Below, one piece after another: positions 55,801 to 64,000 of a stretch of DNA of 64,000 nucleotides. Location: NCBI GenBank assembly GCA_958450365.1, contig CAUEEP010000902.1, positions 806,001-870,000 on the forward strand, given 5' to 3'. The stretch comes from Mesorhabditis belari. Taxonomy: Eukaryota > Nematoda > Chromadorea > Rhabditida > Rhabditidae. The notes under the pieces are model-generated. The model worked only from the letters and a program-made list of their open reading frames with translations, was not told the DNA's origin and searched no databases. Position 1 is the first letter of the stretch, and every line of letters starts with the position of its first letter. Both the position numbers and the translations under genes were made by a program.

Positions 55801-58800
55801 GTGAAGGGGAAAACCACGTAGTTTAGGAGAAAAGATACGTGAAAGTTAACTAATTTTGCGAAATTTAGACCGTGATCGACAGCCGTTTTGCCGATGCGCT
55901 TAAAGACGAACGATTTCAGAACAAAGCTAAGGTTTGTTTTAAGCGATTTCTGATATTTGATTTGCTATTTGGACAATGATTTCACGTGACACCATTCCGA
56001 TCAGGTCGGGATTTGGGGGTGTGTTAAAATGCTCTCTAATCCGGAAAAGAGAACTCAAAAACTGTTCACTAGGTGGCTGTGAGATAAAAGAGCTTATTTT
56101 ATTCTCCCTCCGTGGGTTTCGCGAAGGCTCAAAGTGCGTATCATTTTTATCAAACCCCGACTCAATCATGGGACAATCGGTGCAAAGTTTTGCCCGAAGA
56201 AAAAATTTCATGGCTAAAATGAGATAAATTTTTGGAATATATTTTCGAACCCCCAAAAATCTGAAAAAGAACAACACAGGGTAAAGATGGGAATACATTT
56301 TAGACTTTGAAACGTCAAGAGGGGACAATTCTGAGAAAACAAGTAAATATTTTGGCAAAAGGGCGTGACATCAAGAAAACAAGTTATACTTTGAATGGGT
56401 GGAAAGAACAAAAATTATAGCTTAAGTAGCCCGGGTTAGCCTTGCAATTAATCAAGTGATACTCTGAACTTTGATTTTCCCTTTGCTAATTTGAATATTG
56501 GAGATCAGAGATCAAACAATCAGCACTCTTCCACATCACATATAGACCAGATTGCTAATATTGATAGAGGAGTGGAGAAAAAGGGGAAGTGGTCACGTGG
56601 TACAAGCAGGTCGCAAATTTATGTCAGTCTAGTTGGGGAGAGCTAGCTGATAGTAGGAAGGGCTAGCAAGATGTAGGGGGATTAGCTTATATTAGTAAAA
56701 TTCGGGAGACAGTTTCTGAATGTCAAATTCTAATCAAATTCATTTTTGCATGTCTAGATCGTTTTATACACGGAAGAAAAAGGATTGATTAAATGAGGTA
56801 AGGAAATGGTTGAAAAAAATCAAGAAATTTATGGCTTTTTGCATCTTTATATAGGTCATCAAATTGCCAATGGGTTTCATTTGAGCAGATATTTTACCAA
56901 TAAAGTGCCGTTAGCAGAGCGACAATTATTGAATGAAACCGATTCAAAGGATAAGAGTTTATGTTGGGAAAGCGGAATAGAAGAGATGATAATAGGCAAA
57001 GCTATAATTGATCTATCGTGTGACCGTGGGGCGAATTCGTGGATTTCTGACTTCTGCTGTCTCTCTGCTCTCTATCTCTTTGCCTTTTCTTTTTGCCCTT
57101 TTCACCACCCCGTTTCCGTTTATTTACGTTTATCCCCGAAAATAGCCAGCCGAGGGGCTAAAACTGATGACCAAGAGTAAAAAAATGCTTGGAAATTCCA
57201 TTGTTATGAAGAAAATCAGTTGTTTTTAAAAATTAACTTACATAGTAAGCTCGACTTATAGTTTAAAAAGATGAAAGATGGCAATTCGAAAAATATCTGT
57301 GTTCACTAAACCCTTTCTATTCTTGTAATTCAATTGCCGTGTGAAAAAAAGAAAATTGTGGAGAGAAAGGATTAAAGGAAAAATACTTGAAAAAGAACAA
57401 AATCTAATAACTGAGCCCAAATTCACCTGGATTAGACGGACACTTGAGCCTGTTATTTTGAATTTCGTGATTTGGAAATTCTAAAGGCAAGGCACGTGAA
57501 TCAGCTGTCATGGGTTCAGTAAATTCGACACATAAGTTAAGGGATGGAGTATTAACTTTTCTTTTCAGGTTGACAAATATGGAAGAGTTCTCCCAAAGAA
57601 AAGTGCAATTGCTGAAGAGATGGAGGAAATGTATGAGATCGAGGAAGCTTCGTCAAATAAAGACAATAAGAAAATAGCGAAGAGGAAACAACAAAGAAAA
57701 GGGAAAGACGACAAAAGCATCGTTGAAGAAGAGGTTTTGTTACGCTTCACGTTTAAACATAGAAAGGTTCAGGTTGATGTGAAAGTCGAAAGTGAAAGTG
57801 ATGACGATGAGGAGGAGGACCGCGAATTCAAGGTCAGTTTTTAATTTTTAATTAATTTAGTGCTTTTTCAGCTTGATTTGGCGAGAGGACACGCGGAGAT
57901 GCTTTCTTCATCGGGCGACAGCAGTGATTCGGAAGTGGAGGAAGTTGTCGAAGGAGATGAAAATGAGGAATGGGTTGAATTGGACAGGTAATGTATTAAT
58001 AATATGATCAAAACGTATGTGCTTTTAGAGATGCTCCTCGTGTTGAATGGTCATCATATCGTCTTGCAATTTGTAATCTCGACTGGGATCATCTCAATTC
58101 GGAAGATTTATTCATCCTTTGCCAATCTTTTATGTGAGCAATTTAACATACTTCAAATCTTTTATAATAAATTTTTCAGAAAGGGCGGTGGCGAAGTGAA
58201 AAGTCTGACGATATACCTCTCGGACTTTGGAAAAGAACGAATGGAAGAAGAAGAGAAAGCCGGACCTTCATTTATGGTTGATGAGGACGATGAAGAAAGA
58301 GATGATCGATGGCACGGGGAAATGAAAAAAAAGAAGTGAGATTTTAATGGTGATTAAATGACATCCATTAATTTAGAGCCAATATAGCTGTTCGTCAATA
58401 TGAGATCGACCGTCTCCGTTATTACTACGCGGTCCTTGTTTGCGATAGGTAAAACGACTACATGAACTAGCATGATTGCATATTTAGCCCAGAAACGGCA
58501 ACGATAATCTACGAGCAATGTGATGGACATGAATTCGAGAACAGTGGAATGAGGATCGATATGAGGTTCATTCCGGATGAAATGCAGTTTGAGGTATAAA
58601 TATACTTTTTAAATTAAAGTTGATTATCTTTTTAGGACGCTCGAGTTAAGGAAAGAATCACTCGCTCACAATTGAAACTCGACAACTATCGGCCAAAGGG
58701 TTTTATTAACAAGGTGATTTTAGCATAGTTCAACTATATTTTGTTTTAGGCAACTTCTATGTCAAACGCCGAAATCACTTGGGATGAAAACAATCCAGAT

Positions 58801-60003
58801 CGAGTCCGTAAAATGAAGTTGGTTTTACTTCCTAACCTAAAAATATTATGGATAGGAACGCCTTTGAAGAAGAGGATATGGAACGAGCCGGGAATGGGTT
58901 GATCGCTTCATCATCTGATGAGGAAGAAGACAAAGGAGATGAAGGGAAGAATCGAGATGAACGGATTAACATCCTCATGCAAGCAGCTGGATTGGAGCAA
59001 CGAGACAAAGATCTTGAGGTTGGACATTCTAATACAAGAAAAATTAGTCCGTTTCTTGATTCCAAGTAATACATATACAGGGTGTCCGAAAAAAAGTAAG
59101 TTTTCCTCGAATTTCCTCAAAATCTCTGGTGCCAAAACTGTTTTCTCTGTGAGGAAAAGAAGACTTTTTCGAATTTTTTCAATTGCATGACCCCTAAACA
59201 CGAAAATTTTTCACTACCACTACAGATTTTGAGGAAATTCGGGAAAACTTCCTTTTTTTCGGACACCATGTACATTTTTTGATATATCCGACTACTTAGA
59301 TTGAATGGGAACCACCAGAGGCTCACGAGAATTCCGATCAAAGTGATCTCGATGAAGATGAAGAAATGGGTAGAGAAAGTGAGGGGGAATCTTTACCGTC
59401 GGATGAGGAGTCTAAAACGAGCAAACAACCAGCTAAAAAGGTTACCCTTCTTTAAACTTTTCAACTGCTACTATTTGTAGGTACAAAAATGGAAAGCTTA
59501 TCAAGATCGACGTCGTGAATTGAGAAAAGAACGGAAACAAGCAATTCGTGCGAGCAAAGAAATGGAGAAATCTCAGACAGAGGAACTACCAAAGAAAACG
59601 AAAAAAGCAAAGGTTTAAATGGGTGAATAGTTTGGGAATAGGTTTGTCGTTTTTAGAAAATGCCCAAAATAACCGAAGATGATACATCTCGAGTGGTTGC
59701 TGATTCTCGTTTCTCGGCTCTCTTTACCGATTCAGCATTTGCCATTGAAAAGTCAAGCAAGGATCTTAAGGTTAGACAAGTTGCAGGTTACATAATATGC
59801 AAAGTACTAAACATTAGGATGGTTCTCTCATCACAAAACAAGTGGAAGCGCGAAAAGCGATGATGTTGGAGGAAAACAGAAAGGCAAAGAGAAACGTTGA
59901 AGAATCGAATGCAGGAGAAAAGAGATCTGAAGGACAACAACTCATCGAAAAACTCAAAAGGAAAACGGCCGAAGGTGTTAAGAAAAAACTTCCCACATTG
60001 TGA
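52822..60003 (+). CDS. ESF1 pre-rRNA processing factor
   Basis: Nucleolar protein needed for 18S rRNA maturation. Exon 1 (52822-52941) has [15 protein letters not shown]. Exon 2 starts at 55869 ([16 protein letters not shown]). Exon 3 (57569 on) has [12 protein letters not shown], then acidic stretches. The conserved core follows: [52 protein letters not shown] and [15 protein letters not shown]. It continues with [11 protein letters not shown] and [12 protein letters not shown], then the NUC153-like block [20 protein letters not shown]. The stop TGA is at 60001-60003. Intron 1 (52942-55868) contains glutamine synthetase on the other strand; intron 2 is 1.6 kb; a later intron holds a MITE. 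The ATG lies 166 bases after dyskerin, past AATAAAT and a CATCAG acceptor. Confidence 0.93.
53118..54723 (-). CDS. glutamine synthetase (GSII), nested in ESF1 intron 1
   Basis: Makes glutamine from glutamate and ammonia. Exons on the minus strand give a short N-terminus ([14 protein letters not shown]), then [38 protein letters not shown] and [17 protein letters not shown]. The catalytic Glu block is [20 protein letters not shown], then [17 protein letters not shown] and [20 protein letters not shown]. The ATP site has [31 protein letters not shown] and RGCSVRI. The C-terminal [16 protein letters not shown] motif is intact, stop TAA at 53118-53120. Acceptor-like ATTTAG touches the ATG at 54721-54723. 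The first-intron donor (CCC|GTTGTC) is my inference. A strong G-rich tract lies just upstream. Confidence 0.94.
54867..54893 (+). promoter_or_regulatory. G-quadruplex-type tract upstream of glutamine synthetase
   Basis: Four runs of five or six G (GGGGG-AT-GGGGG-A-GGGGG-A-GGGGGG pattern) on the plus strand, about 145 bases upstream of the minus-strand gene's ATG and inside ESF1 intron 1. This meets the usual G4 rule. It could affect either the nested promoter or ESF1 elongation. Confidence 0.6.
55932..57568. other. large ESF1 intron 2, no gene seen
   Basis: A 1.6-kb intron without a supported gene on either strand. Open frames of 124-139 codons (for example 55939-56358 minus and 56806-57180 plus) have no splice logic, family similarity or composition typical of the neighbours. 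Confidence 0.55.
59079..59270. mobile_element. MITE with CAGGGTGTCCG ends in an ESF1 intron
   Basis: It starts CAGGGTGTCCGAAAAAAAG and ends in the near complement TTTTTTTCGGACACCATG, with TA on both sides. Arms also share TTTCCTC...GAGGAAA. Length is about 190 bases. The ends match the foldback element at 6580-7354, so the two belong to one Tc1/mariner-related family. Confidence 0.85.
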
Positions 60004-60292
60004 TATTACTGTTCACATTTCTGTTGGTTAGGATTGTTGTTGGATGGGTTGTTGTTAATGGATAAAGATCGCTATTTTGTGTAACAGTATGCATACACGC
60101 ACAAGATTTAGAATTGCTGTTAGACCACCTAGATCCCTTTAAATTCCTTTCCTTTCATAGTGCACATTTATCACCCCGATGAAAATTTTACTTCCTAAAC
60201 AATCATCAATGCTTTTGCATTGATTGGCTCAAAAACCGCAATTGTTGGTGAATTGATTGAGCGGTGGTTGATGTCAATTCTCCCATTTTCCA

Positions 60293-61839
60293 TCAACGGG
60301 ACGACCTTGTCCCCTAAATTTGAGAAGTTAGAGGAAAAAGGTAAATAGAAAGTTTTTAATGAAACAAGTTCTTTTTACTCTCAGAAAGTGAGTGTCCTAC
60401 ACCTTTTCGCAATAATCGAAGAGAACGAGTTCACTCCTTCCTCCTTATTTCTTTCCTTTCGACTCACCTCGTTCATTCCCATGTCGACCCACGTGCTCTC
60501 TTCGTGCTTTTCTTCAATTCCATTTCTTGTCATCGTTTTTGCGCGAAACTTTTTGATCTCCCCTTCCTTTTCCCCCGCCGCATCGCTGATTTTTCTCATT
60601 TCTGACGATGGAGGCAATTTGCTAAAAGGAAGGGATTCATAAATAACAAATAATATTTTCGTGCACGTTTCGGCGTAAATTTAGCAAATGGGAAAACAAG
60701 ATATCTTCCCTTTTTTGCAGGACCAGTTCAAATTGGTTCAAAAAGTGATCGTCAAAAAGTGTTGTGCCAATTAAAATTTAGAAAGTTCGGTTACAGAATT
60801 ATACCGTTTGAATCGTCTCGGAATATCGATCTACTTTTCATGCTTTGCGTCATTTGAAGGGATGACAATACTAAAAACTCAAGTGCAAAAATTTGTTAAA
60901 AAAAACTTACCTCTTCGATTCACGTGGAATAAAAATTTCCTCATTGTTTGAAATCATTTTGGATTGTTTTGGAATCTCGACCTCGTCTCGTTTTCTCAGC
61001 ACTGGATAATCATCAGCACCACTAAAATATCAAATAAAGCATGTAATTGATAAAGTTTTACCTAATCGATTCACGAGGAATGAAAATTCCTTTTGTTTCC
61101 TTTATTTCCATTGGAATCACAACATGAGCCGGCTTCCTCGTCTCAGCGGCATTGGAAGCGATTGAAAAGCTAAAAAAAACTCAAGTTCTAACGATTATTT
61201 TCAATCAAAAACTCAAAACCTTTTCTCCTTTGGGATCTCAATGGATGATTGGCTATATTTTACAGCCTGAGTGGTTCTAGAAAAGCTATTATTACAGTCG
61301 AAAACGGGTTATGCAAGTGCAAATTTACCTCATCGATTTCTTGGCATTAGATCGTGATCGCTTTGGCGTCACTTTGAAATCATTTACAGTAATCGGTGCT
61401 TCGGGAGTGGTTCTGGGATAAATAAATTATTAATTCAAAGTAGCAACTCTACTTCATCGGTTCACGAGAAACGAAAATCGGCTTTTGTGGAATTTCCTCT
61501 ATTTTGAGGATACCATCTCCAAAATATCAAAACATTGATTCGCGAATACAAAATTTCAAAACCTTTCCTGTTTCGGCATTTCAATGGGAGCTCCGCGGAA
61601 TAATCCTCCCTAACCATGTAAAACTAAAACCAAAAACACCGAAAGTTGGTCGCGGCGAGCAAGTTGATTGTAAAAGTGCGTTTTTTTCGATAAGACCCGA
61701 TTTTAAAAAATAGAGTCAGACGGATTTCGATAATTTCTTCATCATTCGATTCAGCACAGCGTCGAATGGATATTTCAAACCTGAAATTCTGATAGGGAAC
61801 GTTTTTTGCCTTATTTTGCACGCATGTGCCCCCGCCCAT
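60293..61839 (-). CDS. unknown protein with repeated IFIPRES exons and an acylation-type start
   Basis: About eight exons keep phase from the ATG at 61839 to a TGA at 60293-60295. It begins MGGGTCVQNK, a good N-myristoylation plus palmitoylation context. Exons then carry similar units: KIEEIPQKPIFVSREPMK; SSIEIPKEKR; a unit with VVIPMEIKETKGIFIPRES; one with VEIPKQSKMISNNEEIFIPRES. Most internal exons are phase 2-2, so they can be duplicated without a frame shift. The rest is Lys/Arg/Ser-rich with KRSRSNAKKS, and the end is charged (EEKHEESTWVDMG). No enzyme motif or TM helix is seen. I do not recognise the family; a membrane-tethered adaptor is one guess. It converges on ESF1. The first two exon junctions are the least certain. 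Confidence 0.6.
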
Positions 61840-61904
61840 GTTTTTGATTTTCAGAATATTTTGGTAATGAATGACTAAAGGCCTTTAGTTTACCAACTTA
61901 GACA

Positions 61905-63660
61905 ATGGCGTCCTACGGACAAGTAACTGAAAATCCAGGTGAACTGTGCTGTTTTTGTACAAAGGATTTTCTTTTAGCTCGAGCTGGAAACAACACGGGC
62001 ATTCAGAATGCTCAATATGGAATGCCACAAGTGCCGATGACTATGGGGCCGACCTTGTAAGTTTTTTGAAATGAATGATGGCTTTTGTGATAGTCTTTGA
62101 AAGTCACCTTCGATGCTCGAATTGTTTAATCGCTCTAAAAGACGTTTACTCGTATAAACAAGTTAAATGTTTGTTTAGCCCTCAACAGCCGCACAGCTAT
62201 ATTGGGATGATTCCTTCGGCGCCCATTCAACAATATCCGCAAGCACACATTTCGAATTATTATCCGATGAATCCGAATTACCCGTAGGTTTTTATTTGCT
62301 TATAGAACGTTAAGCAAAAGATTTTATAACCATTGTTTATTCTTTTGTTTAGACCAAATCCTTCTCAAATCCATCCGCAACCAAATATTGTCAATCGTCA
62401 AGGATACTACATCAATCCAATGATGATGCAAGTGCATATGCAACCTATGCAATGCTCTATATGGAATGCCACAAGTGCCGATGACCATGGGGCCGATATT
62501 GTAAGTTTTTTTTAATGAATGATTGTGATAGTCTTGGAATGGCCTCGTCATTAAGAGGGTGTTACGATTCGATACTCGAATTGTTTAATCGCTCTAAAAG
62601 ACGTTTAATTGCATAAACAAGTTAAATGTTTGTTTAGCCCTCAACAGCCGCACAGCGATATCGGGATGATGCCTTCAACGCCCATTCAACAATATCCGCA
62701 AGCACACATGTCGAATTATTATCCGGTGAATCCGAATTACCTGTAAGTTTATATTTGCTTATAGAACGCCAAGCACCAGCAACTCGTGAAAAAAAGGTAG
62801 CAGTTGATTTTGCGGTATTTGTAATGTTAATGTAACTATTCTTAGCCATTATTAATTTGTGATCCAAAAACGAAGGTGGCTGTTGATGTTTGCAATTCGG
62901 ATGTTAAGGGTTAGTTTTAGAGAAAATCCCTTTTTTTTGGTTGCTTTTGCAACTAATATTTTTTAGTTAAAGATTCGAAGATTCTACCTGCAACGAATCA
63001 AACGGCAGGAGCTTATGCTGAAAAGAAGAAACAACTTCAAATGCGTGATATCAAGAATAAACAGAAGGGGAAACCAACAGGTAAAGAATAATCCGTCTGA
63101 TAATAAGGTGTGTTTTATTTTTGCGAACACAATCGATTTTTTAGAAGCTACGGTTTTAGAACAAACAACGGAGAATGTTACGACAGCCAGGGCCAGGTGA
63201 GATCTACGGTTGAGTTTTAATGAGTTGATGTATTTTCAGGATCTCATCGGCTCCGGAACCAGCGTTTGTCACTGAAGAGGGAACAACTAAGAGCACAAAT
63301 ACTCCTCAAATGGTTGACTCACTCAAGGTTTTTCTTACGGTCTCTTTTTGCAGCTTACTTTTTAGAAGCGGCTGGAAAATATGGCAATAGCGGTGACAGA
63401 TTGTCATGAGCCTGATGTTTCAGGAGCCACTTTGTTAGACACGGTTGGACCATAACTTTGTAGATTTAAAATGATTAGCCTTAGCAAACTATGACCATTA
63501 ACTCTCAAAGATTTTAATCAAATCAAGTTAGGTATCAAGTAACACTTTTCTTTAGGAACTTGATGTGGAAAAAAAGAACGAAGCAATTGTTGTGCCACCT
63601 ACGACTCCAGAAATCAAAGATGACGGGGCTCCAATGTCGGAAGCTATTCTTGATGTTGTT
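61905..63660 (+). CDS. eIF4G-like protein, N-terminal part (runs off the window)
   Basis: Exons 61905-61938, 61978-62056, 62179-62283, 62353-62500, 62638-62742, 62846-62909 and at least five more join in phase. The N-terminus is rich in Pro, Gln, Met and Tyr (QYGMPQVPMTMGPT; APIQQYPQAH), typical of the low-complexity N-terminus of eIF4G. It then has LLICDPKTKVAVDV, which resembles the eIF4G pre-MIF4G motif, and Lys/Glu-rich segments (AGAYAEKKKQLQMRDIKNKQ). The diagnostic MIF4G domain would lie beyond the window, so the name is tentative. Exons 2-3 and 4-5 derive from a tandem duplication, but the second copy is read in another frame. Confidence 0.5.
62007..62775 (+). repeat. tandem duplication of an exon-intron-exon block
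   Basis: Copy 1 (about 62007-62316) and copy 2 (about 62451-62775) are about 90 percent alike by eye. Each contains a half exon, an intron with TTTAATCGCTCTAAAAGACG and GTTAAATGTTTGTTTAG, a 105-base exon and the next donor. They are separated by the unique first part of exon 4. Confidence 0.9.
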
Positions 63661-64000
63661 GATAATGTGCTGCCAATTTTATTTTTGATTTTGCTTATTG
63701 CATATATTCATATATTTTTTCAATAGTTTATTTTTCATAAAAAAGGTTACATTTTGAATTTCAATGCCATTCGCAAGAACTAAAGTATCGATGGAGATTG
63801 CTAGAATTTTTGCTAGAATTAATTACTAGAAATACCAGAAATGCTTACTAGAAATAATTTTGCATTCATGCTTTTCGCATTCAATTGTGCTTTGAAAAGT
63901 GGGTAATGTAAGAAAATTTATTTTCCTCACATTTCACTCAGAATGGAGCATCAGGTTTGTTTTGTTTTTTTTTAATTGCGAGATTCAAAATCTGAATTGT
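63661..64000. other. right edge of window
   Basis: After the exon ending VVDN at about 63666 the sequence is AT-rich with no clear exon. A start-like GAATGGAGCATCAGG occurs near 63942. It is probably intron or 3' sequence of the eIF4G-like gene. Confidence 0.4.

Noticed and set aside
56806..57180. 124-codon frame in ESF1 intron 2
   Set aside because: No acceptor or donor logic and no recognisable motif.
1..64000. CRISPR arrays, bacterial operons or phage genes
   Set aside because: All coding is spliced eukaryotic; the tandem arrays are simple repeats without spacers.

Overview
This window is AT-rich, intron-dense eukaryotic DNA from a nematode, most likely of the Rhabditida. The evidence is as follows. 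Introns are mostly 40-60 bases and end in TTTAG or TTTCAG. Many start codons sit a few bases after such an acceptor-like site, as expected for spliced-leader trans-splicing. Same-strand genes are packed 125-500 bases apart, like operons. The order U2AF35, RRM-cyclophilin, SF1/BBP is a known Caenorhabditis elegans operon. A CTLD/CUB lectin gene and a SCP/TAPS gene are typical nematode expansions. I cannot name the species. Gene models were assembled by hand from splice sites, reading-frame phase and family conservation; exon edges are given where I checked them.

Layout. 1-8.4 kb: a C-type lectin gene (+) whose introns are full of palindromic elements. 8.5-12.3 kb: an SLC22-type transporter (-), with a tRNA-like repeat in one intron. 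13.2-14.9 kb: a decayed mariner-like transposon. 16-20.5 kb: a small Met-rich secreted protein (+), a small membrane protein (-), and a divergent cyclophilin (+) with a decayed Tc1/mariner element in its last intron. 21.8-25.7 kb: a SCP/TAPS gene (+) with a PTPMT1 phosphatase gene (-) nested in its second intron. 26-32.7 kb: a minus-strand run eIF4A3, NDUFAF2-like, beta-carbonic anhydrase, ATPAF2. 33.1-50.9 kb: a plus-strand run GatC, U2AF35, RRM-cyclophilin, SF1, an unresolved small region, KIAA2013 homologue, MED22, methionyl-tRNA synthetase. An intronless ORC3-like gene is nested in the synthetase. 51.3-60 kb: dyskerin and ESF1 (+), with glutamine synthetase (-) nested in ESF1 intron 1. 60.3-61.8 kb: an unknown minus-strand gene with repeated IFIPRES exons. 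61.9 kb to the end: the 5' part of an eIF4G-like gene (+) carrying a tandem exon duplication read in two frames.

How the genes relate. The two operon-like runs diverge from a roughly 390-base intergenic region at 32.7-33.1 kb. One side makes an exon-junction-complex helicase plus mitochondrial assembly and metabolic proteins. The other makes a mitochondrial tRNA amidotransferase subunit followed by 3' splice-site recognition factors. Dyskerin and ESF1 both act in ribosome biogenesis and look co-transcribed. The most unusual signals are three well-supported nested genes, a palindromic element family found just upstream of two of them, and the frame-shifted duplicated exons near the right end.
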